64,000 nt of DNA from the NCBI RefSeq assembly GCF_022581195.2, contig NC_061458.1, positions 8,060,001 through 8,124,000 of the forward strand, in the 5' to 3' direction. The DNA comes from Helicoverpa zea (taxonomy: Eukaryota > Arthropoda > Insecta > Lepidoptera > Noctuidae). A model generated the notes under the pieces. The model was not told the DNA's origin. It saw only the letters and a list, made by a program, of their open reading frames with translations, and ran no database searches. How positions within the stretch are numbered: the stretch's first letter is position 1; every line of letters begins with the position of its first letter. This document shows positions 49,701 through 60,889 of the stretch, in pieces. Made by a program: the position numbers and the translations under genes.

Positions 49701-52404
49701 CAAACGCCGCCAAATATACGTGGTTTAGTAGAATGGAAACTAGTGATTATAGCTTGTAAATAAATTATACCTTTGTGATATGTAATAGAGGCAATAAAGG
49801 GCCTAAGCGTTACAATTACCACTACACAATAAACCAGTAATTAAATTCATTTAAATAAGAATCTCCATAAAACACTGATTGTGAATACAAACCAACTGTG
49901 TATCTCGTCTTTAGTGTTAATTGGTGAGGTAGTTGACCAATAACTTTACTACACCTTTAGCCCTTTGTCTACTTTCCCTCTAATTGAAGCTTGTAGTTAT
50001 AAATTCATTGAGGGGCACAAATTTTGTAACACCTTACCTAGTGGCTGCTAATTGCTGCTTTCTCTGTTACCAACTTGTATTTCAATTAATCTATGTGTTT
50101 TATCTTGTTAGATAAAGATTGAACTAAAAGTGTAATCAAAAACACGTTCTTTAGTTTATCGATAAGGTGTGATGTTGCGCAATTGTTTCAATGTGTTTGT
50201 TTTGTTTCAGCCGTGGTGGTGAGGTATTTAACGAAGAGATACATCGGCGAGTACAGCTCCACTGGCGGTGAGTATATTTAGTAACCGATACTTTGTGAAT
50301 GAGGCTTGTTTATATAAATTCGTAGCAGAATCTCTTGATATGTTTACAGCAATTTCGTCGGGGCTTTTTCCTAATTCATGACTACGATAAAAGATGCTAT
50401 ATTCATCCATGCTAAACAAGTTTAATCAATCTCAATGCAATTTTTTAACATCACATACAGGCTTGGCATAAATAAAGTTTCTATCAGATAAACCCTATTG
50501 TGTGTTAAGGTCAATATAACAGTAGAAATAGTTATTTTCACTGGCACTCCTCCTAGTGATCACCTAGATGATACCTATGCGAAGAGTCGGAGTTGTACGC
50601 GAGACAGAAATACCAATGAACATGAGCCCTTACAGAGGGCACTCACAAATGCCTCGCATTGAGTGCCAATGGACGGTTTATTTGCGATATTGGCAAGATG
50701 CAGCGCCGGAGTGCCAAGGCTGAGCGACGCCGGCGCCGGCCCACAGGCCGTCGACCTTTGGAGCATGTTACGTTATTTAACAAAAATATTAATCTTGCGA
50801 GAATAGAAAAGTTTTGAGCAATTTCCTTTTTACAGAATTTTCGAATTAACAAGTTTAGTTCATACCCTTCAGAGTTAACATTATTCATGAATTATCGTCA
50901 CCTAAATCTGCGTTCCCAAAATCCCAATCGATTGATTTATTACACATTTTTGTGCCTATATCAGTGACACTTAATAACTCATTTGGCGTATCAAGCGAGT
51001 GCGTTATTGGTTGTAACCTAGATCTGAGTGACTGATAGCATCTTTCAGAAAGTCAATGCATTACGAGGTCGATATTGAGAACGGGTCGAGTGTTGATTGT
51101 TGTGCAAAGTCAAATAAAGATTTTGTTTCAGATTTCCTGTATCAACATCGGGTGGCGTTCGACGGCGCCACGTCTGAAGTGGAGGTCTTAGATACGTGCG
51201 GTTGCGCCGTAAGTGTTTTATCTCTGCTGATATCATCGCCAATAGAATACACACCTCGACTGTATTTACCACTTATTTATATCGACACTTTCTACATTTC
51301 ATATTATAAAATCGTTTTACAAACACTTTATTTTATTTGTTAATAATTCTATTTCTGATAAGTTGTCGAGCGTGTCTCAGAATGATAAGAACCGTTGATG
51401 AGTAATCGATATTGATTAAAGATAGTCGCATGAGGATCTCACGAAAACAAATAATGATAGATTGCTGGAGTGTTCTAGGTATTAATTACTCATAATATTT
51501 TGCTTAGAAACGTGGATGTTTGGCGGAGCATCTGCGCTGGGGCGATGCGTTTGCAGTGGTATACTCTGTGTGTGACCGACGGTCGTTCTTGGCTGCTGCA
51601 GAGCTGCTCGCACTTCTAGAAAGAACCCGCCTGCCCGGCTGCACCGCCGTCACCCTGCTCGGCAACAAGCGCGACTTGGAACATGCCAGGTTTGCATAAT
51701 AAAAGTTACATACATACACAGCATTTTGCCAAAGGTTTATGAATTCAGACAGCCTATCTACTTAAGTCTGTTAGAGTAGGTCAGTTCATTATAAAGGTTA
51801 AGAAGGTCACATAAATTACGCGAGTTGCTCTTAAATCCTTGCATGTATTATGTAAATTAATAAGCGCTTGACATTTTCCATATTTTCATAAAATTGGTTG
51901 TAATAACAGTGGTTTACAGTACCAGTAGAATATTGATAAGTGGTTGTTTTACATCAGAGTTGTCAAAGCGGAGGAGGGTCAGGAGTTGTCGCTGCGGTTC
52001 GGCTGCCAGTTCTACGAGGTGTCGGCGGCGGAGTCGTGCGCGGGCGCCGCGCTCGCCTTCCACGCGCTGCTGCGCGAGGCGCGCGCGCTCGCGCTCTTGC
52101 TGCCAGCGCCCAGACGCAAGCTCGCCGCATATTCTGTGTCTAAGGTGAGTTTCTACTTCATGTAACGGAGTCTAAATATACATTTTGGTATGATCCAGTT
52201 CAATCTAAAGTTTTGTTTCATGTAACCTAACTTGATCAATAGTAAAATCGAATCAAAACTTTACCTAAAAGATGGAATTTCAGTATTTCAGTAAAGAAAA
52301 CGAAATAATCAAGCACAATGATAATTTGTACACAGGTAATCGGCAGCATCCTGGGCTTGAGCAACAAAAGCGTAAGGAAGAAACGACCATCACTCAGCAT
52401 ATGA
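37694..52404 (+). CDS. Ras-like small GTPase of the RERG/RASL family, six exons, 211 residues
   Basis: The exons are 37694-37757, 50211-50267, 51132-51208, 51508-51689, 51958-52144 and 52336-52404. All introns are GT..AG and the frame stays open throughout. The G domain is complete: P-loop GSARCGKS (14-21), switch I T39, DTCG (61-64), NKRD (119-122) and SAA (149-151). The blocks VVVRYLTKRYIGEY, LRWGDAFAVVY and CQFYEVSAA, and the basic tail RKKRPSLSI without a CAAX box, place it with RERG/RASL11/RASL12 rather than classical Ras. In vertebrates RERG is a growth-inhibitory cytosolic GTPase; the insect role is not shown here. Ras positions 12, 13, 59 and 61 are A, R, C and C, which predicts weak or unusual hydrolysis. 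The upstream ATG at 37694 is chosen, but the second ATG at 37700 is equally possible. Confidence 0.9.
37758..42139. other. GTPase intron 1, proximal part
   Basis: AT-rich intronic DNA up to the inverted Helitron. No internal exon, RNA gene or repeat was recognised with confidence. Confidence 0.5.
42140..42343 (-). mobile_element. Non-autonomous Helitron, copy 2 (inverted)
   Basis: On the - strand the element starts TCTATACTAATATTATAAAG at 42343 after an A and ends CTAG at 42140 before a T. The CCGCG hairpin lies just inside the CTAG end, as in copy 1. It matches 32045-32236 along its length, with differences mainly in a (GTTT)n run that makes it 204 bp. It lies in intron 1 of the GTPase gene, antisense to it. 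Confidence 0.88.
42344..46062. other. GTPase intron 1, middle part
   Basis: AT-rich. There is a short GTAT/GTAG microsatellite-like run near 42492-42515. A seven-codon ATG start at 44322 runs into GTGAGT, but its phase (0) does not fit exon 2, so it is not an alternative first exon of this gene. Confidence 0.45.
46063..46098. other. Perfect 15-bp inverted repeat (hairpin) in intron 1
   Basis: CTAGCTTGTTGGTTC at 46063-46077 is the exact reverse complement of GAACCAACAAGCTAG at 46084-46098, with a six-base loop (AAAATG). The stem is too short for a canonical miRNA precursor. It could be a small stem-loop RNA element, a protein-binding palindrome or a transposon-end relic. Confidence 0.8.
46235..46345. 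promoter_or_regulatory. CpG-rich islet inside intron 1
   Basis: The stretch has GCGGCGCGGGCGCAGC, CGGCGCGCAGTGAGTCACCC and CACCCGCGGCACGCACC in otherwise AT-rich intronic DNA. It is open in two + frames (46068-46382, 104 codons, and 46222-46425) with no recognisable domain. An enhancer or an alternative promoter is possible. TGAGTCA (AP-1 type) is present within it. Confidence 0.3.
46346..50210. other. GTPase intron 1, distal part
   Basis: AT-rich. There is a moderately GC-rich patch near 47440-47570. No exon or mobile element was recognised. The acceptor TTTTGTTTCAG ends at 50210. Confidence 0.45.
50211..50267 (+). CDS. GTPase exon 2: helix 1 and switch I start
   Basis: 57 bases, phase 1 to phase 1, encoding (A)VVVRYLTKRYIGEYSSTG. 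The switch I threonine equivalent to Ras T35 is residue 39. The donor is GGCG|GTGAGT. At 19 codons it is one of the smaller exons and would be easy to miss automatically. Confidence 0.88.
50268..51131. other. GTPase intron 2
   Basis: The intron contains a GC-rich patch at 50695-50765 (GACGCCGGCGCCGGCCC) open on the - strand, with no recognisable product. No exon is supported. Confidence 0.55.
51132..51208 (+). CDS. GTPase exon 3: switch I end to switch II (DTCG)
   Basis: 77 bases, phase 1 to phase 0, encoding (D)FLYQHRVAFDGATSEVEVL and DTCGCA. It carries the G3 motif D61-x-x-G64. The residue equivalent to Ras Q61 is C65. The donor is GCC|GTAAGT. Confidence 0.88.
51508..51689 (+). CDS. GTPase exon 4: switch II to NKRD
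   Basis: 182 bases, phase 0 to phase 2. It includes LRWGDAFAVVYSV and ends with LLGNKRDLEHA(R). N119-K120-x-D122 is the guanine-specificity motif. It is markedly GC-rich compared with the introns. The acceptor is TTTTGCTTAG, and the donor CCAG|GTTTGC is weaker than the others. Confidence 0.88.
51958..52144 (+). CDS. GTPase exon 5: G5 motif and C-terminal helix
   Basis: 187 bases, phase 2 to phase 0. It includes VVKAEEGQELSLRFGCQFYE and the G5 motif SAA (149-151). An alanine/leucine/arginine-rich helix and APRRKLAAYSVSK follow. The donor is AAG|GTGAGT. The very high GC explains several false open frames in the other readings of this stretch. Confidence 0.88.
52336..52404 (+). CDS. GTPase exon 6: basic tail
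   Basis: 69 bases including TGA, encoding VIGSILGLSNKSVRKKRPSL and SI. The last residues are basic and serine-containing, with no cysteine for prenylation. Membrane attachment by a lipid is therefore unlikely. Confidence 0.85.
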   Translation, partial: VIGSILGLSNKSVRKKRPSLSI

Positions 52405-52718
52405 TCTGTCGGCCCCGCCACTACTGGATCTTGTTTACTCCGTGACAGGAGTTTTGTTTTTATTTCTGTGCTCCCACAGAAAGCTTTGTTATCTCTGTCG
52501 ATACGGATCGAAGGGATTTGTCTGCCGGGCCTGCGACGGAGCTAAGGTGGATTTACGATGGCTGCAAAGATGAGAACACATAAAGATTGACACTAGGAAT
52601 TGATACGTGGAAATATGGCCCCTCTGTAGCCTGTTTACTCGTAATGCACAGTGTGCCGACGTTTTATTATACCTACGTAATTCATATAACTGTAATATAT
52701 TGAATGGGTTATCTCCTT

Positions 52719-52724
52719 AATAAA
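52719..52724 (+). terminator. Polyadenylation signal, proximal
   Basis: AATAAA 315 bases after the stop codon, followed by a GT-rich stretch (tatgtaatagtgtgcacgg). Confidence 0.55.
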
Positions 52725-53436
52725 GTATGTAATAGTGTGCACGGAAGTTATGTTTATAGCAGTAAACGTAAGATCGTGTTTGTACCCTTTTAGTAGACTG
52801 TAAAGTGGCCTTTAAATATATTCATTAGAGCTACGCGAAGTTCTATTTATTCAATCATTGTATTATAAATTCCCATGAATATCAAGCAATATGTGTGTAT
52901 TATAAATTATGATGTTGTAACTGTAGATAAGAATCTGACTGAAATATGGTGTACTTACTTAATGGATTGAAAAGACATTTCTTCTAAAGTTTCGATATAA
53001 AATTTGAATTTTGCAATTTAGTTAAGTGGTTTTGAAGTTGCATAAAGTTACATGAAATGTTAAGATTTGTACTTAATATTAAGAGGCTTAGCTCAAGTAC
53101 TTATGTAAAAGTGTTTGTTGATTAAAATCTTAATGGTCATTATCATTTCTTTGATGTTTGGTAACGTTTGATTGAAAGTTTCTTGCACTTAACTTTTTCC
53201 CCTACAATGTAATTTGGAAGGTTTGTCTGGTTAAGTATGTAATATCTTATTATTCGTTCCATTGATATTAAATTGCACTGTCTACTTCGATGCATAGTAC
53301 CTAATAGAAATAAGACTGTCCTACATTTAATATATATTTGAACTATTTGATGCCTTAATCATAGTTATCTATTGTTGTTATATAATAATGTGCCATTTTG
53401 ACGAACAAATGATCTTATATTTATCAATACAAATTC

Positions 53437-53442
53437 AATAAA
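53437..53442 (+). terminator. Polyadenylation signal, distal
   Basis: AATAAA followed by an A-run and then a T-rich stretch (tgtttattttgattttc). It is a plausible longer 3' end for the same gene. Confidence 0.45.
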
Positions 53443-53460
53443 AAAATATTAATGTTTATT

Positions 53461-54860
53461 TTGATTTTCATTTTTCAAACCTAAAATTGTTATGAAAAAT
53501 ATTTAACAACCCTCATACACAGAAACAAGACTTACAGCCTTGCTTCCCTTTTTAAATATGCTGGAAGTCCGTCTTAAAAGAGCTAAATTAAAAGAAGTAT
53601 GGAATAGTAATGATCCCTGCATATATTGAATTTAATAAGCAACTATCATTTAACATACCTGAGTACGGTAGCAAGTGACATTATCGAAGGGAAGTACTTA
53701 TAGAATATTTACAATTTCACTTCCACATATCGTATTTTTACTGATAAGTGGTAACAGGTCTATTAGACATATTGAAACGGCTTCATATCAACACCACGCC
53801 CGTTGAAAGGAAAATCAGGGATCAACAACGTATAGTCGGTTTTATTGCTCGGGGTACATTTACTTGCAAATGTTAAGCCAATATAGTTACGCATACCTAC
53901 ATGAGATTGTGTAGTTAGCGGCTTATAAGGGTTAGTCCACATTTAAGAGTGTTGATTAATTGGTGCGCTGTTGGTCATAGGGTTAATTATAAAAGGGTAA
54001 AAAATCGAGCCAATATTTCAATATTATTTAGAAATGTTTAGACCAATAGTCACATAGTTTTCTCGATTTTACTAATCAAATCATTGCCAATTATATAAAA
54101 CTCTACAGTTTTACACTAGTATTTTTTTGCACGAATAAAATACGTTCGCAAAAGATAGGTTGAGTTTTAAATGCATTAATATATTGTCCAAAGAAGTCAA
54201 TAAACAAAGTGGATGCTACAATATTCTCTCAAGTTACTATGAATACTCTTATCATTCTATTACCGAGTGTTACAGTAAATACATTCATTATAGTTAAAAT
54301 ACACGACTTCCTATAGATATGCACATAGATAGGCGTTCGTTGCATCTGCATTGCATTCTTACAATGTATTAGAGAAATTTATTCACGATATGTACGACTC
54401 AAACTTGTTCTAAGCTGTTTTAAAATAACTGCAGAAATAAATGACAGATACATTTTAATGAGGCTGTACATAATTTATAATATTTACATTATAAATGTGC
54501 TTTTTTACTTTTTTTCAGATATGCTGTGTTTTATATTCATAGACCTCGAGTAACGCCGCTGGTAAGATGGCCCTTATGGTCATATTTTGTGGTACCATAA
54601 AGAACTCTTCTCTGTAGGTAAGGAAGACTGCAATATTTTTTCGCATAAGTAATAGCAAAGTGGCATCATGATTCAGTCATCAAGGATGCCGTGAAACGTG
54701 GTCAGAAATTGTATATTTTTGAAGTAAGTAGTAGCGTCAATATGTTTGTGTCTAATTTCGAGATTAAACGAATATGATGCTAAAGCTTTTCTTATGGGAA
54801 TTCACACATTTTTCTTGTGTCTCCCATGGCATATAAAACAAGATAAAAATTAACTATGCA
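53461..54860. other. Intergenic DNA
   Basis: AT-rich, with no gene or repeat recognised. Confidence 0.5.
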
Positions 54861-54920
54861 GGCCCAGGTTGCACGCCCATCGGTTATCTTAAAGTTAACC
54901 TCTCACCTCCGTTGACTTTT
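54861..54920 (+). repeat. Fragment of a 'gcccaggttgcacg...aaagttaacc' repeat
   Basis: The order 'ggcccaggttgcacgcccat' and 'cttaaagttaacct' resembles the end of a common lepidopteran MITE family. Only one end is visible. Confidence 0.4.
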
Positions 54921-55060
54921 ACAACTTATGCTAGATGATAAGTTGGCCATATATTTAGATTTCATTCCCTGTCATAGATTAGATATCTACTTATATCTAC
55001 GTAAAAAAGAAGTACAGGTACCCCATGTGTTTTGGCATATGGGAATTCGACGACATAACA

Positions 55061-55200
55061 GCTTTTTTATCGGCCCACAGCTGAGCTCAGGCCTCCTCTC
55101 ACACGGAGAAGGATTGCCACGCTTGCTCAATGAGGGTTGGTGATTTCAGACATTATAGTCCAGGTTTCCTCGAGATGTTTTCCTTCACCTTTCAATCAGT
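55061..55200 (+). repeat. Lepidopteran interspersed repeat ('cggcccac...cctctcacacggagaagg')
   Basis: The blocks 'cggcccacagctgagctcag', 'cctcctctcacacggagaag', 'cacgcttgctcaat', 'gggttggtgatttcagac' and 'tccaggtttcct' occur in order. I recognise this as a widespread moth and butterfly repeat. The copy is slightly degraded, and short open frames across it are not genes. Confidence 0.7.
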
Positions 55201-58200
55201 GTGGGAATTACTTTTTGTATACTCGTAATACAGGAAGATGAAGAAGTTATATAATACATACATCCAATGTTTTGTTTATGTTAGGTTAGTTATCTTATGT
55301 TGTAATGCTACTTGAAACCGCATCGAGATCAACACCTGCGCCATTTGATATCTTCATTAGAATTATAAGTACGTTGTCATTAGTTGTGTACCTACCTACA
55401 AGTATTTAGCTACCTTCTACATAGGTATTTATTTAGTCTCCCGATGTCGCACGTGAGATTATGTAGAGGCAGGTATTTATTAATAGGATTATGTAGCATG
55501 CGAGAGGGTGATATCATAATCAGAAGTGGATATGTAATCCTCAAGTCCCCCGCTGATATTTTTAAGATTAGCCAAATTAATTCGAAAAATAAATATCTTT
55601 GAATTTGCGCATACCTTACCATAGTAGCCTTCATGATTATTACGATAATGCCTAATCATAATATATTACCTACACTGGGAAATATCAACATGTTTATCAC
55701 AATTTTCAAGGAAAATATATTCTTCCATAGAAATTGGAGTAGGTCATCGAGATGTCATGTATAGCAACTGTAATACCAAGATAATCTAGTTGATACGCTC
55801 CAATCGAATATGTTTGTTACCAAAATTTTTGAACGCGAGTTTGCTTATTAAGAAGTGTTCCGTTCACAATATTTTGTAAACCGAAGATAAATGAATATTG
55901 AAGGAAAAGACAGAAGGCACATTTTTAATCAATGATTTTATGAGCTGAAAATTCTGATGTTTTACTTAAAAACATTTCATGACAGATTTTTCTACTTTTG
56001 GTACGGCCAAGAAACCGTAGAAAATATATCTCCTATATAAAGAAGGAACTCTAAATACTAAAACTGCATTCATTCTATTCGCATCAAACCTTAATTGACT
56101 GGCAACATGCGATCCGAATACAAAATCAGTGCCGTCGAAATAAGTTAGCAGCACAAGTGTACAAGCATGCTAACGAATGATTAGCTTATCGTCGCGGTGT
56201 TGTCGTGTAGCGGCCCTGCCTTCGCTTACCTCGCCTTAACAAGCATAAATTTAAACAAATGTCCCCGACCAGCCGCCGAGACAGCTATAATGGTAACTTA
56301 CCAGTACGCTGACGCCTTTCACCGCTCAATAAAGATCCACTTTTCTATAAAACATGATTCTTGCATTGAAGCGAAACCCGCGCCGTGTAACACGCCGATA
56401 CATGGAAAAATTACGCTTAATTATAATTTTTATAGCGAATAAATTGATGTTGAGATGGAACAGGCTCAATATGTTACAAGATACTCAGTAGCCATGATCT
56501 TTTTATACATTGTAGATATTTTTAGGGCTTCGCAGTAAAATTATATTGTGGCAACATCAGCTGTTGATGACTTTGTATTCGTTGTTAGAATTAACAATGT
56601 ACACAATGTTTTCGGAAGCCTTACAATGCGATTGTAGGTTACTTTGTTGTATTATATTTTCAGTTAAACTTTGAGCTCCTGTAATGGACGTTCCAATTAC
56701 CTATTACAACAAAAAAGCTCCATCACATATAATGACATTTCTTATACGCAGCGTTAAAACTAGTGATCGGTCCTCAGGAAAAACCGATAACACAGATGTA
56801 GTAACAAATAACATTTGTTTATTCAATAAAATTTCCCAAGGCGCATTTGGTTTCAATTGCCCAATATTCTGAACAGCAGTGCGGTAGTAAAACAAGATAC
56901 AAAACTCATCCCGACCAGATGAGTCCGAACAATTGCGTCCAAGAATACCAAAGCGGTGCAGACACCCACACTCGAGACGAGTCGTGTTCAAACAATCGCA
57001 GAAACGGTAACTAGAAGGCAGGATAAATGTTTTATAATTAACACTCGGCTGCAGTTCCCACAGGATTGATGGCAAACCACCCACAACATTTCAACAGAGG
57101 GATTTAAATTACGTAGTATTCATCGTCCGTCTTGTACATCAATAGAAGGCTCAGCGTAGTGATAAATGCGCCTCTTTTCAGTGCCTGTCAGGAACCAACG
57201 TGAAAGATAGAACCGGTAATTGCGGATGTACAACTACTTATTTGTGATATGTTTAAATTATGCAAGAAGACACCTTGGGATAACGGAACGGTAAAGTGTT
57301 ATGTGACGGGAATTTAATTACAAGTCAATGGGGAATTTAGAAAATTATTTTGTTGATAGCAATCTAGCTAGAAACTTTCGGTGTTGAAAAGTTACCTTAG
57401 ATAAGTAACACTTTTACGAGTAGGTAAGCTATAAATACCCTCCTACGTACTAGAAACGGTGTTAATGATTTTAAGAGTATAAGTTTCACGTTAACGGTTC
57501 ATTCTAATGTGTTTTTAAAATTATGTGCTTGGTATTATGAAACAAATCACAAAGTAATTAAAATATAAAGACATCATATTTTTAGGAAATTGTCTGCAAT
57601 TTTATGTGGACTTTTAGAACTTCTAATAAAATTTATGTATGTTAATTTAAGCATTTTCATCTAATATTCCTAGTATATCAACGCATTATCAGCACATTAT
57701 ATTATTAGTAGTAATAACGGCACCGGGGAAACTGGACGGAGTATCAACCTTGTCTGAGATAAATGGCGCCTTATATGACGGCTGAGGGCGCGAACGTCCA
57801 TGCATATCTGTTTTATGCTAATATTCTCAGAAATTCTCAACACGCTGGCTGCAAAAAATCTAGTAAACTCGTATCGGCATTAATCTAGAAACCCTGCGGC
57901 TTAAGTTGTTCCATCTGTCCCCCCCCAACTGTTCTTCATTTCCCAAATAGAACAAAATGTTCAGTTTACATCATAAGTCTTCAGCACGCACTGGGCCACT
58001 AGGTCCTATGGCCATTGTGCTCATATTCGTATTTATTTATTTACGCACACAGCGTAATATACAGCTGTTGCTGTTCCTAATAGCAATATAGGTTTAGTAA
58101 ACATTGCTAAACAGGTGAAATGTAAAACATTGTTATGTTGTTTTTTCCTAGATCTATCATAAAGACCGTTATTATTCCGATGAAACAAGCCAGCTTTCAT

Positions 58201-58768
58201 AGTTTTGTTTGTTCTTCCTTGTTTATTTGATTACACAATATTACTTGGTACGTGTAAATTGGATAATAAAAATAAAATCAGTGATGGGAAAATTTACAAT
58301 GGTGTTTTGAAACAACACATTGTTTGGTCGATTTCGCTGCGTCGGGAGAAGGTTTCTATTGCCGCCATAACATTACCATAAAAACACCAATTCACATCCC
58401 ACACGCGTGACTTAATTCCAAATATTTTTGATAAACATCTACGTAATGGATTACTGTTCACATTGTACTGTCACTTTCGACACCTATCGCACAATAAAAA
58501 GCAGTGATATTAATAAAAGTTACATTCTCGTGTCTCGTAATGTAATGATTCCATGATAATCAACATATTTCCCTATTAAGTCAATGGACCCAACTTGAGC
58601 TTTATTGTCTCTATTGGCATGAAGAGTATTAGGATTGCGTGTTGTGTTATCTTTATTATTGGTGCTATCGAAATTTAATCTTATTTACATAGTGTAAGGT
58701 GGGAAATTGTATACGGAGGGCCGGTGTTTCTTGTACCGTTTAGTATTGCAAGCGTGCAAGCGGCGCCA

Positions 58769-58779
58769 GAGAGGGCGCG
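58769..58779 (+). promoter_or_regulatory. CTCF-like motif in a CpG-rich patch
   Basis: GAGAGGGCGCG contains AGAGGGCGC, an exact fit to the insect CTCF core AGRKGGCGC. It lies within GGCGCC...GGCGCGCACG sequence that contrasts sharply with its AT-rich flanks. It is the best of three such sites in the window. Confidence 0.3.
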
Positions 58780-60778
58780 TGCTGCGGCGCGCACGACTCC
58801 GATGCGCACATTGAAAATGGCACATTATCATAATGCAATACCGGAATGCTAGTGATGTCCTCATAAGGCATTCCCGTTTAAATATTCAAATATTACTATT
58901 TTAAGGAAGCTGATTGTTTCGCAAGTATGTCGCAACGAGAGACGTGTAACAATCGATTTGGCAGAGTTGGCGAGGTTGAGTGGAGTGGTCGTCGCGTTAA
59001 TTATCGTCACTCGTGTGTAGCGGACTGTTCACTATGTTGAACGCGACATCGTTTCTCAAGTGAATTGTGTCACTGAAATACACGCAGAATTCCAAACGCA
59101 TTATCAAACAATTGCGTAAACTTGCACAGAACATTCGTGGATCCTCACTAGTCGAAGATATAAAAAATGGAAGAAGTTATCATTGGCTGTAATAACATTC
59201 GTTTTTATAGGCAACGGTTATTTAATTTGTTTTTCAATTTAATACCAATGAACTACATGAATAATATTTTCAATTGGACGCATGCAAATGTTTAGTAAAT
59301 AGCCGATGGATTATTTCATCCCACCTAATCACACAGTTGTCTTTGTTTAGAAAACGTCGTGCACCGTTTGTCCCGAATCACCTGGTGATGTTATGTATTT
59401 GAGAGTGGGGCACATAAATCACCCAGTTGGAAATGGGACGCAATACCGTAACTAACACAAGGTGAACCGAGCAATCACAATATGTTACAATTTATTTCAC
59501 TCTAAGCATCGTAGTGCACTTTTATTGCACCGCAGTGACTTATGACTGACTTGTCCTTCTGTGTCTTGCAGCAGAATTTGTATGGCTGATGCGTTTTAGG
59601 TAAATAATGTCACATGTTTTGTTTTTGGTAACGTTGCGTCATTGTTGCAGAATTTGTGACCAGGTGCATTACTAATCAGTTTTCATATGAGATGCAGTTG
59701 CAGATATAAGTATTGTAGTAACTTCAAAGGAGAAAATAAAGCTTTTTAAAATAATACGTAAGAATGTTTACTAAAATTATAGGTATAAATGTCATATTTA
59801 TTACATTGGAATCTGCTGGGATATTATGCCAGTAGTTTTTGCGTTTCGATTACCTCCCAAGAATGTTAACCATTAAAAATCCATTATACGCGTGTAAGAC
59901 AAAAACGGGCATCGCATTCCTGTAAGATATCTATCCTGTAAGATATGTCAAGGCACGAGTTTTTATCAAGAAATATTATAATTGATATCATGATCACTTT
60001 ACCTACGTGGAATAAGAGCGAGCCAAATTATACTTTTATGGTCGAATAACCGTCGCAATTGTTTGAGCATGGGTTTCAGTGTTTACTCTCTTGAATATTA
60101 ATAGGGAATATAAAATTCCATGATCCAGTTTTCTCCTAATTTAAATTTGTCTGTGGTGATGACATATGGGTAAAATATATCAATCGACACTAGAGAAAGG
60201 TATTGTCCATATAAGGAGAAGAACAAAATATTATTAACCTTAATATTAAAATAACTGGGTCGTAGATTAACAGATAAAAATATAACAATTTGTCAACTGT
60301 AGCGGTAAGCTAAACTAGAGTAAAATGATAAGTGTCTCCTATATTATGGAGGTGAGGTAAACTCGGTCGACCTATTGAGCATATTTCGCGGGCGAACTAA
60401 AATTAATGCTTTATTTGAGTTAATAACATAGCTAAAATGTATGAGTAAATTATAATAACGGTCTTACATTAATTATGCGTTGCAAACGGTCGGCACAATA
60501 CAATAACATTACTGCGGGAGCTTTAAACTCTAAATTTTAGAGCATGACTCACACCTAGCCTGTGGACTGTGGTACATTCATCTGTTTCTCCAGACTTCAT
60601 AAATAAGTTCGATACGGGCCGCGCAATGCAAACTGGCAGCTTTATTAGAAACAGCTATATCTATGGAAAAAATGTCAGGAGAATGATAAAAGCGATTAAA
60701 AGGCGACAGTTTAATATGTGTTGTGATTTAGTGGTATCGGGTGTGGTAGGAAGCAATTAATTGTGTGTCTTATTTATC

Positions 60779-60889
60779 ATGTTGGTGTCGCAGCAGGTGA
60801 CTGTGTTGGGTTCCGGGAATGCAACGTACCGACCGGAGCGGCCGGCGCTTGTACACAAGCGGAGCGGATCAGAGATTTATGAGCTGTGA
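60779..60889 (+). CDS. Hypothetical small ORF, 36 residues
   Basis: ATG to TGA, 36 codons, starting MLVSQQVTVLGSGNATYRPE. GC content is above the surroundings, and a GTGACT donor-like site follows codon 6 (CAGCAG|GTGACT). No domain or neighbour supports it, so chance or a first-exon fragment are both possible. Confidence 0.12.
   Translation: MLVSQQVTVLGSGNATYRPERPALVHKRSGSEIYEL

Larger units (their letters stand above)
52405..53460 (+). other. 3' UTR of the GTPase gene
   Basis: Non-coding sequence after the stop codon, AT-rich with no open frame of note. Two AATAAA signals imply a short (about 0.3 kb) and a long (about 1.05 kb) 3' UTR. Confidence 0.5.

Noticed and set aside
51894..52165. 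Three overlapping + frames, two of them arginine/alanine-rich
   Set aside because: The frames at 51894-52148 and 51940-52143 are alternative readings of GTPase exon 5. The frame at 51944-52165 is exon 5 itself run on into its flanking introns, so it is not a separate gene.
54928..55143. 71-codon + strand ORF
   Set aside because: Runs through a recognised interspersed repeat (55061-55200).
56704..57084. 126-codon ORF on the - strand, longest in the window
   Set aside because: No domain, signal peptide or splice context. One or two frames of this length are expected by chance in 64 kb on six frames.
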